Source of the DNA: Clostridia bacterium
GTDB taxonomy: Bacteria; Bacillota; Clostridia; Oscillospirales; CAG-272
Assembly (NCBI GenBank): GCA_017456145.1
Contig: JAFTJZ010000012.1
Span: 1 to 35,602, forward strand
Length of the DNA: 35,602 bases
Direction of reading: 5' to 3'
A program made the position numbers and the translations under genes. Positions 9,287-17,891 of the stretch are shown here, in pieces (positions within the stretch are counted from its first letter, which is position 1; every line of letters starts with the position of its first letter). The notes beneath the pieces are model-generated. The model was not told the origin of the DNA. It did no database searches and worked only from the letters and a program-made list of their open reading frames with translations.

Positions 9287-9335
9287 GTGGGAGTCCTCGG
9301 CATCGATAAAACTTCCGCTTTTGCGGTGCGGTTTC

Positions 9336-9364
9336 ATTATACACGATTTTTTCGCAAAAAGCAA
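9336..9364 (-). promoter_or_regulatory. DMT transporter promoter
   Basis: On the minus strand, TTGCTT (9364-9359), a 17-bp spacer and a perfect TATAAT (9341-9336), about 50 bases upstream of the start codon. Confidence 0.8.
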
Positions 9365-9445
9365 TGGATTTTTTCCATTTTTTTATAGACTTTTTGCATA
9401 TTCATTCCTTGGACAACAAATATTCATGGTGGGTTCATAATTTTA

Positions 9446-9454
9446 TGCTATACT
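9446..9454 (+). promoter_or_regulatory. Extended -10 promoter of Pro-Glu/SH3 lipoprotein gene
   Basis: TG-C-TATACT (9446-9454) lies 34 bases before the start codon. No good -35 is seen at the right distance, as is common for extended -10 promoters. Confidence 0.55.
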
Positions 9455-9488
9455 TGGCTATCTTACCCCCATGAAAGGACGAACTGTT

Positions 9489-11747
9489 ATGAAAAAATTT
9501 TCATTCACGCCCGGACACCTCCCCGCTCTTTTGCGTCTGCTCTGTCTTGTGTTGTGCGCGGCGATGCTCTGCGTACCGCTCCTGACCGCTTGCCAAAACG
9601 AGCAACAGCCGCCCGATGACGGGCAAGATACGCAGCAGGACACGCCCGACCCTGAACCCGAGCCTGAGCCTGAGCCCGAGCCCGAGCCTGAGCCCGAACC
9701 TGAGCCCGAACCTGAGCCCGAAGATCCCAACAAGGAGATTTTTTACGCCGATCTCAACGGAGACAACACGGACGACTTGGTGGTTGTCGATAAAACCGCC
9801 GCCTCGCCTCTTAGGATCGTTGACGGCAAAAGCGGCGAGACGCTTTTCGTCAGCAACTTCGGCGCGTCCTCGAAAACGGGCGGTGTGGCGCTGTACGTGG
9901 AATACGGCAGCGGTGCACTTTTAGAATGGTACGCATATGAGGAGGTCTCCCCCTCTGACTACCGCACCCGCACTCTGACACTGCGCTACGAGCTGTATTC
10001 GCTCCATCCGCAGACCAACGATAAGATTACCATCGCGCGGTATGCAAAAGTTTATAACACCTCCCGCCGCTCCTCTTATGAGGCCTCCCTTTATGAGCTG
10101 CTCGACGCGCTGAATCGTTTGGAAGAATTGTTCTCCTTCTCCTCTGTTCTTCTTGACACCTCCACGGGGACGCTGATCTACGGCGACTCCGAACATCCCA
10201 CGGTACCGCAATACGAATACGTATACACTGAATTTACCCCCGTCGAGCCTGCCCCTACGGCGGAGAGCATGATCGAGAGAATGCAGGAAAGCATGGCATC
10301 GGTCAACAACATGGATGCCTACAGCTATATCGGCATGACCGCCAAGGGCTACGGCGGTGCCTCCGCGATGGATATGTCGATGATCCTGCAGGAGACGAAT
10401 ATGCGCATCGAGGATCTGCGCGGCGACCCGCGCGTACAGTGTGAGCTGATCATCGGCGACCAGGCCATGAACGTCGTATATGCAGGCTCGACCTATTACT
10501 ACGATGCAGGCGACCAAGGTAAGTTCATGGTCATCCTGACGTACGAGGAGTATATGGCGTTGCTGGGCGCACAGACGGACGACGTTGATGACGCGATGTA
10601 CGGCACGGCCTTGTTTGAAACGGTCGAGCTGGTCAAGGACAACGAAGGATATTGGACCATCACCATGACCGATCCCGTCAAGGAGCTGCAGGACGAGCTG
10701 TACGCCTCCATGGCTGCATCTTTAGGGGAGAGCGTCTCCATGCTCTCCAACATCACGGTCTCCTACGCCATTCAGCTGGACGAGGAATATCGCCAGAAAA
10801 AGCAAGGCTTGGTCGTAACGGTCTCCCTGGATCTGAGCGAGAGCTACGGTGCGGACGCATATGCCGTTGTCGAGACGCTGTTTCTGTACGAATACAGCGG
10901 GTATGACGACCCGCAGCGTGTCACCATTCCCGCCGATTATGCCGAGTATATGCCCTGCGTTTACAGCGATCTGTATGAATCGGACAGCGATGCGTATCTG
11001 ATGTATGGAGACGATTTCAACGGCGATGGCGTGATGGAGATGATCTATCTTGTCAGTGACACCGGACACGCGCCCACCCAGCCCAAGATCAACATCGGCA
11101 TCTACGACCCCACCAGAGGCGATTTCATCCACTGGACGAACGTCACCCGCACGCATTTTTGGGGTGAGGGCATCTATATCTACTACGACGAGAACGAAAC
11201 GCCTTATCTGCTGTCCTACAAGATTTTGCGCGACACCCAACGGGCCGAGTTGACCTATTCGATCTACCGTTTCCTGCCCGAAACGAACGGCATCTTCACC
11301 TATCAGGACGTCCTTGCGTCTCGGACGGAATATCTGGATGAGATTCATGGCTGGGAGAGCAATGCGGCGGTGCTGAATGCCTTCCTTGACGAGCTCAACA
11401 GTTATATGGAGAACAGCTGGATGATCGCGGACACCTCCACGGGTGAGCTGTGGGTCGCTCTGGAGGACATCTTCATCGTTGACCCGATGTGGCTGTTTGC
11501 CGAATATGAAAATGAGTTCCCCGAGGGGTACACCTTCGCACGTACCACGCTGGAGGTCACGAGCTTTGCGCTCAACGTCCGCTCCGCACCGATGGTAAGT
11601 GCCGAGAATGAGCCCTCCAACGTCATCGGATATCTGAGCATGGGCGAGAGCGTCGTCTGCCTTGCCACCGACGGTGAATGGAGCTTGATCCTCTATAACG
11701 GAGAAACGGGCTATATCTCCAACAAATATGTGATAGAAAGACCGTAA
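9489..11747 (+). CDS. Surface lipoprotein with Pro-Glu stalk and C-terminal SH3b domain
   Basis: A 752-aa lipoprotein; the start is preferred over an ATG six codons upstream because AAAGGACG precedes it. The signal peptide ends in LLTAC (Cys35). A Pro-Glu dipeptide stalk (about 55-80) leads to YADLNGDNTDD, a Ca-binding FG-GAP/EF-hand-like loop; a second one, DDFNGDG, lies about two thirds along. Between them is a region resembling lipoprotein-carrier-like folds (MDMSMILQETNMRIEDL onward). The C-terminal ~60 residues (ALNVRSAP, then GEWSLILYNGETGYISNKYV) are a bacterial SH3 domain, which usually binds cell-wall peptide. A wall-contacting, membrane-tethered role is likely; the precise function is unknown. 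Confidence 0.85.
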   Translation: MKKFSFTPGHLPALLRLLCLVLCAAMLCVPLLTACQNEQQPPDDGQDTQQDTPDPEPEPEPEPEPEPEPEPEPEPEPEDPNKEIFYADLNGDNTDDLVVVDKTAASPLRIVDGKSGETLFVSNFGASSKTGGVALYVEYGSGALLEWYAYEEVSPSDYRTRTLTLRYELYSLHPQTNDKITIARYAKVYNTSRRSSYEASLYELLDALNRLEELFSFSSVLLDTSTGTLIYGDSEHPTVPQYEYVYTEFTPVEPAPTAESMIERMQESMASVNNMDAYSYIGMTAKGYGGASAMDMSMILQETNMRIEDLRGDPRVQCELIIGDQAMNVVYAGSTYYYDAGDQGKFMVILTYEEYMALLGAQTDDVDDAMYGTALFETVELVKDNEGYWTITMTDPVKELQDELYASMAASLGESVSMLSNITVSYAIQLDEEYRQKKQGLVVTVSLDLSESYGADAYAVVETLFLYEYSGYDDPQRVTIPADYAEYMPCVYSDLYESDSDAYLMYGDDFNGDGVMEMIYLVSDTGHAPTQPKINIGIYDPTRGDFIHWTNVTRTHFWGEGIYIYYDENETPYLLSYKILRDTQRAELTYSIYRFLPETNGIFTYQDVLASRTEYLDEIHGWESNAAVLNAFLDELNSYMENSWMIADTSTGELWVALEDIFIVDPMWLFAEYENEFPEGYTFARTTLEVTSFALNVRSAPMVSAENEPSNVIGYLSMGESVVCLATDGEWSLILYNGETGYISNKYVIERP
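9650..9721 (+). repeat. Hexanucleotide tract encoding Pro-Glu repeats
   Basis: Tandem CCCGAG, CCTGAG and CCCGAA hexamers encode the Pro-Glu stalk. Because the unit is six bases, slippage would change the stalk length without breaking the frame. Confidence 0.85.
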
Positions 11748-11753
11748 ATCATT

Positions 11754-11803
11754 ACGGGGGTGAGTCAAATGCGATCATGCATTTGACTCACCCCCGTCTG
11801 ATT
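11754..11803. terminator. Bidirectional terminator (GGGGGTGAG family, copy 3)
   Basis: A perfect 19-bp stem (11754-11772 with 11779-11797) with loop gatcat lies between two convergent genes. The T-rich flank favours the plus strand, but the stem could serve the GH38 gene as well. Confidence 0.88.
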
Positions 11804-14371
11804 TTATTCGCAGATCCGCACCGTCTTGATCTCAAACGGGCGGAAGGTGAGCGTGTCAAGCGCGGCGGAGAGCACCTTCTCCTCCAGCGGATCGACCTCA
11901 TAAGCGCGCATCCCGTCGGGCAGCGGCAACGTCTGCTCTTTTCCGTAGCTTTCGTACAGACGAACGATCAAAGCACCACCTTCGTCCCGCTTGATGGCGG
12001 TCGTCTGAAGGCTTGTGCCGTCACACGAGAGCGGGAAGAGCGCAGCATTCCCCTGCCCTGCCTTGACCGTCGCGGCGAGCGAGGGCGTGGGCGTGACGTA
12101 GCGCAGACCGAACGCCGCAGGGTCTGCCGCCTCGGGCGTACCATCGCAGATCGACATGGCGTATTCAAAGACGTGATGTCCGTGGTCGCGCGCGCCCTCA
12201 TTGGCAAATTCCAACACGGTCGGGCTGCGCAGTAGGCTGATCTGCATGACATTATCCTTGACACGGCAGCCGGGCGTCCCCTTATTATACAGGATCACGC
12301 TGACATGGTTCTTTTTATCGTACGTGGCGAACCAGTTCTGGGCGGGCCATTCGTCCTCGATCCCCAGATGCTTATGCACCTCAATGGCATCGGGGCGGTA
12401 GAGCATCCCGTAGGGGATCTCATAATATGCGCCGTCGCCGTGGTCAAAGCAGAGCGGGAAGTCGGCATACAGGTGGGTATCCTGCCCCTCCCAATCGACC
12501 TCTGTGCGCCAAAAGATCTTGTCCACGCCGTCATAAAGCGTAGCGGTCTTGACCCAGCGCAGCGCGGCAATGCCGCGCGCGGGATCGGTGTAGCCGCCCT
12601 TGGTCACAAGTGCGCGCCACCCATCTCCCGTGACGATCGACGTCTCGGCATCGGCAAGCGGAATGTACCACGATTCCTCGGCAAGACGTCCCCATGCGTG
12701 ACCCCAATCGTAGGAAACGGAAAGTCTGCCCGCACCCGCACCGACATGCTGCAGGTTTCTCTTTTTGTCAAGCACACCCTTCTCACTCACCAGATAATAC
12801 TCGTTTTCAACAAAATCCCCGGCACCCGGCACGGGCTCTTTTTTCTCGGCGACGCGCCAGTAGATCACGCCCACGCTCATGGCAGGCAGCGACAGTTGCG
12901 TCTGCACCTCGGCAGCACAATCCAACGCATTGTCCTGCACAAACAGGGACAGCACGGGCAGCGCACAGCCATTCTCATCACACAGCTCAACGCCCTCAAA
13001 AACGTGGGGATCACGGACAACGATGGTCTGCGGCATATCCTCCCACGCCTTGCTTGTGGGGTTGACGGTCAGCACGGCGTGCCAGCCCTCCTTCTCCTTG
13101 ACGGGGGTACGTGCCTCGATCGCCTGCATGGCTCTCTTACGGATGCGCCCCACCGCGCTGTAAATGTCGCGGCAAACGGTCAAAAGCTCCTCATACGAGG
13201 CGTCGCAGTGCGAGGCGGTGACACAATCGTGGAACTGCAAAAAGGACAACAGACACCAGATGCGTCCGAAGGTCTTGTGCGGATATTCCTTCGCAGGCAG
13301 CGCCAAGGCCGCCAGCTTTTCGGTGGACAGGGTCAGCTGCTCCAGCATGCGATTCTTCTTCTTGAGCTCAATGCGGGAGGTATAGCAGCCCGTTGCCACG
13401 GGGTTGCCCTCGACGCGCGCGTCGATATTCTCCCCGTCAACGCTGCCTTCCTTGACGTCGTCGATCAGCTTACCCCAGACGTGCTCCAACAGCTCTGCGT
13501 GGGTCATGCAGACAACATCAATTCCCCGCTGTGCACACAGAGAGGCAAGCATTTTGGGATAATCCTCCATGTGCAGCGTCTCCTCGGAGGAGATCCACAT
13601 GACGTACTCCTCCTTTTCGGATGCCGCAAATTCATCCAGCATTTCGGCAGTGCTGCAGCGGGGTCCCGCATAATAGACCAAGCCCTCCCGCTCGCGGGGC
13701 AGCTCATGGTAGCGAAAATCGTAGCTGTAATCCATACCCGAGCCGTCGCAGATGGCGCAGCCTTCTCCGTGGCAGGCAGGGCAAGCGGTGTATTTATAAC
13801 AATCGGGATAGTGGAAATGATCGCAAAGTCCCGGCCTCCACAGCACGATCTCGGAGCCGTCAAGTCCTCGCCAGACCGGCTTTTTGTTCATAAAGACGCG
13901 GTCGTACTGTGTGATGCCGTGGTAGCCGAGCAGTGAGAGAATCTGGGGCAGCTGGGCGGGCAGACCGAAGGTGTCGGGAAGATCGGCGTACCTTGGGCGG
14001 GTGCCGAAGGTCTCCAGATAATATTTAATGCTGTAATAATGGTTGCGGACGGCAGACTCGCCGCAGGGGATGTTGTAGTCGATGACCGTCGTGCCGCCGC
14101 CGAGCAGCTCGAGCTTTCCCTCTCCAATCAAGCGGGCAACGCGCTCCCTTTGGTCGGGATTGCGCTCCAAGAATTTCTGCACGACCAAGGACTGCTCGAT
14201 GCTGTACTTCCAGCCGTCGTTCTCGACAAAATCCAGATATTGAGAGATCAGCGCCTCTTCAATATCACTATAAGGGTGGATGACATTGCCCCCGTAGGTA
14301 TAATGGTTGGTAAAGCAGCGCCGCCACGAGGGGTCCATATGGTTGCGCGCAACGATCATAAGCTTTTTCAT
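11804..14371 (-). CDS. GH38-family alpha-mannosidase with an inserted CxxC zinc-finger-like motif
   Basis: An 855-aa protein with no signal peptide, probably acting on imported or cytosolic mannosides. The start MKKLMIV is chosen for GGAG six bases upstream; an ATG four codons earlier has no such site. GH38 signatures: ARNHMDPSW (zinc ligands His11, Asp13), LPDTFGLPAQLPQIL (expected nucleophile Asp133) and FLQFHDCVTASHCD (a histidine zinc-ligand region), then the long beta-sandwich C-domain ending PFEIKTVRI. Oddity: residues 197-213 read CPACHGEGCAICDGSG, a DnaJ-type CxxCxGxGCxxCxG arrangement not expected in the catalytic domain. It follows a decayed gene from the promoter at 14742 and is convergent with the 9489 gene. 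Confidence 0.9.
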   Translation of the reverse strand: MKKLMIVARNHMDPSWRRCFTNHYTYGGNVIHPYSDIEEALISQYLDFVENDGWKYSIEQSLVVQKFLERNPDQRERVARLIGEGKLELLGGGTTVIDYNIPCGESAVRNHYYSIKYYLETFGTRPRYADLPDTFGLPAQLPQILSLLGYHGITQYDRVFMNKKPVWRGLDGSEIVLWRPGLCDHFHYPDCYKYTACPACHGEGCAICDGSGMDYSYDFRYHELPREREGLVYYAGPRCSTAEMLDEFAASEKEEYVMWISSEETLHMEDYPKMLASLCAQRGIDVVCMTHAELLEHVWGKLIDDVKEGSVDGENIDARVEGNPVATGCYTSRIELKKKNRMLEQLTLSTEKLAALALPAKEYPHKTFGRIWCLLSFLQFHDCVTASHCDASYEELLTVCRDIYSAVGRIRKRAMQAIEARTPVKEKEGWHAVLTVNPTSKAWEDMPQTIVVRDPHVFEGVELCDENGCALPVLSLFVQDNALDCAAEVQTQLSLPAMSVGVIYWRVAEKKEPVPGAGDFVENEYYLVSEKGVLDKKRNLQHVGAGAGRLSVSYDWGHAWGRLAEESWYIPLADAETSIVTGDGWRALVTKGGYTDPARGIAALRWVKTATLYDGVDKIFWRTEVDWEGQDTHLYADFPLCFDHGDGAYYEIPYGMLYRPDAIEVHKHLGIEDEWPAQNWFATYDKKNHVSVILYNKGTPGCRVKDNVMQISLLRSPTVLEFANEGARDHGHHVFEYAMSICDGTPEAADPAAFGLRYVTPTPSLAATVKAGQGNAALFPLSCDGTSLQTTAIKRDEGGALIVRLYESYGKEQTLPLPDGMRAYEVDPLEEKVLSAALDTLTFRPFEIKTVRICE

Positions 14372-14425
14372 GTGATTCTCCATTCCGCCGCCATTGCGGC
14401 AAGTGATATATTGTTGAGTATCTCC

Positions 14426-14676
14426 TTAACCAAGCTGCTCTTGCTTGATAAAAAAATCATTCAAGCCCGCCTCCCGAACGAAACAAGGCTCCGGCAGCAG
14501 CTCCTCAAAGCCGGGACTCCGCACGAATATCCTTGCCTCCCCACCGCGTCCAAGGTAAATTCCTTTCTGAACAGAGGGGCGGGATCATAGAGGAAATAGG
14601 CAGACGGACCTGCCTGCGCGCCGATGTACACGGCATTTTCAAAAGCGGCTACGCCGTTGTCGCAAGTCGGTTTCAT
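14426..14676 (-). pseudogene. Frameshifted 5' remnant of a glycoside hydrolase gene (rhamnosidase-like)
   Basis: From the ATG at 14676 the frame reads to PAPLFRKEFTLD and then loses sense. Shifting frame near 14545 gives ARIFVRSPGFEELL and continues to a stop at 14426. PLFRKEFTL followed by ARIFV.SPGF..L resembles the N-terminal sugar-binding part of alpha-L-rhamnosidases and similar enzymes. Only about 80 residues remain, so the rest has been deleted. It sits directly after a perfect promoter and 54 bp before the GH38 start, so the promoter now drives GH38 through this relic. The family match is from memory and is tentative; it could instead be a leader peptide. Confidence 0.42.
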
Positions 14677-14741
14677 GTCAACATGCTCTCTTTTTTATTC
14701 GGAGCCAATTTCCTTGAGGATCAACTTGCATCGTTTGCTTT

Positions 14742-14770
14742 ATCATACCACATCTGTCTCGTTTTGTCAA
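14742..14770 (-). promoter_or_regulatory. Promoter of GH38 transcription unit
   Basis: On the minus strand, TTGACA (14770-14765), a 17-bp spacer and TATGAT (14747-14742). It lies about 370 bases upstream of the GH38 start, across the decayed gene, and no closer promoter was found. Confidence 0.88.
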
Positions 14771-14823
14771 TGCACCCGCAAAAAAAAATATTTGAAAAAT
14801 TCCGCACATCCCGCAGCGCAAAG

Positions 14824-14854
14824 AAAAGACAAAGGGCGGACACCAAGTCCACCC
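14824..14854 (-). terminator. Terminator of lipoprotein-XRE operon
   Basis: On the minus strand, GGGTGGAC and GTCCGCCC form an 8-bp stem (one G-T pair) followed by TTTGTCTTTTC. It lies 50 bases after the XRE gene stop and just before the GH38 promoter. Confidence 0.7.
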
Positions 14855-14903
14855 CAAGTCAATGTGTCTATTCCCGCGGGTCTCCCCTGCGCGTATTGGC
14901 ACT

Positions 14904-15977
14904 TCAATCCTTACACAGCGCGCCACAGCGGTCATACAGCTCCCGCAGCGTCCGTCGGTATGGCGCATATACGCCGCTCTCATCCAGGAGCAGCTCTGCC
15001 ATCATATGGCAGGACATGTGCAAAGCACTCGGATATTGCGGCGGGTCAGGCGTATCGATCCATGGGGAGAGCGGCACCGAGCAAGGTTCGCTGACATATC
15101 TCAACTGCCGCCGCACGAGCGTGAAAAAGTGTGTCATACTTTCCGCCGCCTCCGTATCCAGCCCCATCAGCCGCTGCTGCCGCGCAAGAAGCAGATAGGC
15201 GCGACACAACTCGCTCTCGTAATACCCCGCGTAATCTTCCCCAAGGACGGTTCGCCACAGCGTCACACTTGCCCTGCAGCGCATCAAGCGCAGCTTGGGA
15301 GGGGCGTCGTCGGGCAGGATGTCACGGTACGCAGCCTCGGCGATACTCATGGCAGTATAGGTCGTCCTTGCCGCTTGCTTTTGCAGCTTTTCGCCTTGCA
15401 TCACATAGCGCGCATACGATTCCCGAGCGTCCCGCAGCGAGGGCAGCTTTTGATAATATTCCCCTACCCGTGCGCGGATGCTCTCCTCGTTACACGCCGC
15501 ACAGATACGAATCATATATCGCCGCGCCGCCATGACCAGCGAATACTTGGTACAGGCTTGCTCAAGCAGTGCCATGGGAGTGAATAATTTCCCGACCCGC
15601 TCCGCGCTGCACAGCCGCTCATGATACGTCAGCTGCAACAGCGTCACGCACAGTCCATACGCGGCGGGATTTTGGCAAACGCTCTCATACAGCAGCGTCC
15701 ACGCCTCCTCTTTCTTTCCCTTCCGACACAGCTGCGCGCTCTTTTGTCGTACCTTCTTCTCAACACTGCGACACCGTTGCTCGTCCGTACCGAGCAGTGC
15801 ATCGGTAGTCGTGTGGAACAGCAACGCCAAACGCGACATAATCAGCACGTCGGGCAGGACCAGATCTCTTTCCCATTTGGAGACCGTCTGGGTCGATACC
15901 GACAGCATCCGTGCCAGCTGCTCTTGCGTCAGTCCCTCCTTGATGCGATGATTTCGAATGTTTTCGGACAGTTTCAT
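14904..15977 (-). CDS. XRE-family transcriptional regulator with long helical C-domain
   Basis: A 357-aa protein. Residues about 5-61 are a standard HTH_3 domain (IRNHRIKEGLTQEQLARML, then VSKWERDLVLPD). The remaining ~295 residues are helical and Cys/Arg-rich with TPR-like spacing (KKEEAWTLLYESV, EAAYRDIL, ELCRAYLLLARQQ) and may sense a peptide or metabolite. AAAGGAG lies seven bases before the ATG. It is 53 bp downstream of a lipoprotein gene in the same direction, probably one operon, so the lipoprotein may report to, or be controlled by, this regulator. The target is unknown. Confidence 0.85.
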   Translation of the reverse strand: MKLSENIRNHRIKEGLTQEQLARMLSVSTQTVSKWERDLVLPDVLIMSRLALLFHTTTDALLGTDEQRCRSVEKKVRQKSAQLCRKGKKEEAWTLLYESVCQNPAAYGLCVTLLQLTYHERLCSAERVGKLFTPMALLEQACTKYSLVMAARRYMIRICAACNEESIRARVGEYYQKLPSLRDARESYARYVMQGEKLQKQAARTTYTAMSIAEAAYRDILPDDAPPKLRLMRCRASVTLWRTVLGEDYAGYYESELCRAYLLLARQQRLMGLDTEAAESMTHFFTLVRRQLRYVSEPCSVPLSPWIDTPDPPQYPSALHMSCHMMAELLLDESGVYAPYRRTLRELYDRCGALCKD

Positions 15978-16030
15978 AAGCGGCTCCTTTCAAACTTCAG
16001 GCGCAAGTCCGGCGTCATCGCGGGACATTT

Positions 16031-16981
16031 TCACCCCTTTTCGCCAAGGCTTTTGATGGCAACGATGCCCCACACCCCCTCCAACTCCTGCGGCAGCGTA
16101 TAGGAAGTCTCCCGGACGGCGGTATAGTTCCCTGTGATCCCCGCGACCTTGGCATACGGGGTATCGTGATCCGTATAAGCGATGCGAACAAATTGGTTGT
16201 ATTGATACTGCGCGGGGGCGGTGCGATCGATCGGCTCCATTTCCCCATGAAGCAGTCGTGTATCCAGCATGTAGATGCGGTCGGGATCCTGTCCGTCGAA
16301 CAGGACAAAATCCGCGCTGAAGGGCAACGAGGTCGGCAGCAGATAATCGTAGCGCCACACCGCAGCCAGTGAGACCATCCAATCCCCTGTGATCAGCTCG
16401 TGGGTGATGTGGTCATATTTAGCCTTGGTCACGTACATACCCTCGTATGTGACGTTTTGAATATATTGTCCATAGCACTCCCCCTCATACGGGGTGAAGG
16501 AGATCTCATAGGTAAAGTGCTCAAAGGCGGCACCCGAATAAAAAACGAAATAATTCTGCCAGCCCGCCGCAAAGCCATCGAATTGCTTTTCCTCGGTATA
16601 CACGGGCTGTAACGTGTCATCGCAACAACGGCCGACAAGGCGCAACGAAAGCGGGAACGCACTGCGGTTTTCCACGCTGACAATGGCGACATTGCCATCC
16701 ATATACCGATAGAGGTTGTATTTAACGACCAGCTCCCCCTGCGCGGACTCGTTCGTGGCGGAAATTGGGAAATGTTCTTCCTTTTCATATTGCTCCACCG
16801 CGTCGGTAATGACGTACTCGGGCGGCGGGGCACTTTGCATGATGGTGGATTTTGGCAGCTCGCGTTCGGGAGTTTGCGCCACGGCCTCCCGAAAGACGTC
16901 ATATTTCCCTTCCTCGGTGCCGCAGCCTGTCAGCATCAAAAGCAGGGCAAGCATCCCTGCCCATATTCTGCTTTTTTTCAT
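16031..16981 (-). CDS. Hypothetical lipoprotein
   Basis: A 316-aa protein with a clear lipoprotein signal (LLLMLTGC, Cys20). The mature part is beta-rich; a central stretch (VKYNLYRYMDGNVAIVSVEN, then FPLSLRLVGRC) looks like an immunoglobulin-like or NEAT-like sandwich. No known family is recognised. AGAGG lies eight bases before the ATG. It is the first gene of a two-gene unit with the XRE regulator, transcribed from a TATAAT promoter at 17032-17060. Confidence 0.8.
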   Translation of the reverse strand: MKKSRIWAGMLALLLMLTGCGTEEGKYDVFREAVAQTPERELPKSTIMQSAPPPEYVITDAVEQYEKEEHFPISATNESAQGELVVKYNLYRYMDGNVAIVSVENRSAFPLSLRLVGRCCDDTLQPVYTEEKQFDGFAAGWQNYFVFYSGAAFEHFTYEISFTPYEGECYGQYIQNVTYEGMYVTKAKYDHITHELITGDWMVSLAAVWRYDYLLPTSLPFSADFVLFDGQDPDRIYMLDTRLLHGEMEPIDRTAPAQYQYNQFVRIAYTDHDTPYAKVAGITGNYTAVRETSYTLPQELEGVWGIVAIKSLGEKG

Positions 16982-17031
16982 TGAATGTACCTCTCTTTTT
17001 GGGATTCCTCGGGATTTCCCCGGTATCTCTC

Positions 17032-17060
17032 ATTATAGCAGAGCTACATCGCCGCGGCAA
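17032..17060 (-). promoter_or_regulatory. Promoter of lipoprotein-XRE operon
   Basis: On the minus strand, TTGCCG (17060-17055), a 17-bp spacer and TATAAT (17037-17032), 50 bases upstream of the lipoprotein start. Confidence 0.8.
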
Positions 17061-17084
17061 TGAACAATTCGGACACCTCGTGTC

Positions 17085-17135
17085 CAAAAAAACGGGTTCA
17101 CCACACCCCGTGCAGGAGTCACAGTGACCCGTTTT
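17085..17135 (-). terminator. Terminator of the GH32/43-like and SGNH operon
   Basis: On the minus strand, AAAACGGGTCAC pairs with GTGAACCCGTTTT around a GC-rich loop, then a run of seven T. It lies just after the SGNH gene stop. Confidence 0.8.
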
Positions 17136-17150
17136 CTCTGATTTATCGTC

Positions 17151-17876
17151 TCAAAGCCCCAGCATCACGCGCACAAGCTCATCGGCAAACAGACGGTTCA
17201 TCTGCCGTGTGGGATGGTTGATGTGATTGGAGAGCAGCGCAGTCGTGTCCACACCGGCGCTCTGCAGCGTCTTCCAAATGGCGTAGCAATCGCACAGCGG
17301 CACCTGCATATCGCGGCAAAGAGCACGGATCGCGTCGATATGGGCGTCAAACGTGCCGTCGTTTTGCATGGCAGCGGTGCGCTCGGCAATGGCGATCATA
17401 TCGGGATCGGTCAGTGCCGCGCTGACGCGGGTATTCATCATATTCGGTGTCATAAAGATCAGCTCGCAGCCCGTCGCGCGGATGGCATCAAAAATGGCGG
17501 CAAGATTCTCTGTATATCGCTCGACACTTCCCTGCGCCGTGCTGCAATCGTTGAGCCCGTAGCAGACGACGCAAAGATCGGGCGCATGGCGCAGCACGTC
17601 CCGCTCGACCCGCGCGCGGCCCCCCGCAGTGTTGTCGCCGCTGATGCCCGCGTTAATGATATTGACCGGCACGCTGGGATAAAGTGTGCAGAAGATGTCA
17701 AACAAATATCGCTCATAGGAGCTCTGCTTATCGTACACCGCCTCGATGGCGTTGTTTTCCTGTTTGTAGATTTCAAAGCAGCCCTGCGTTACGCTGTCAC
17801 CCAAAAAGGCGATGGTCACGCCCTCATGGGCGCGGTTGTTTTGTGCCTTTGCTGCCATTTTTTCAATCAGTTGCAT
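17151..17876 (-). CDS. SGNH/GDSL-family hydrolase (probable carbohydrate esterase)
   Basis: A 241-aa protein with no signal peptide. All SGNH blocks are present: FLGDSVTQG (nucleophile Ser28), NAGISGDN (Gly80), YGLND (Asn109) and NHINHPTRQMNR (His221 of the HP pair). The family removes acyl groups from sugars, lipids or other small esters. GGGAGG lies six bases before the ATG. It is 15 bp downstream of the beta-propeller glycosidase gene, so deacylation of the same glycan is a reasonable inference. The substrate is unproven. Confidence 0.9.
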   Translation of the reverse strand: MQLIEKMAAKAQNNRAHEGVTIAFLGDSVTQGCFEIYKQENNAIEAVYDKQSSYERYLFDIFCTLYPSVPVNIINAGISGDNTAGGRARVERDVLRHAPDLCVVCYGLNDCSTAQGSVERYTENLAAIFDAIRATGCELIFMTPNMMNTRVSAALTDPDMIAIAERTAAMQNDGTFDAHIDAIRALCRDMQVPLCDCYAIWKTLQSAGVDTTALLSNHINHPTRQMNRLFADELVRVMLGL

Positions 17877-17891
17877 GTCATGCCTCCCAAA

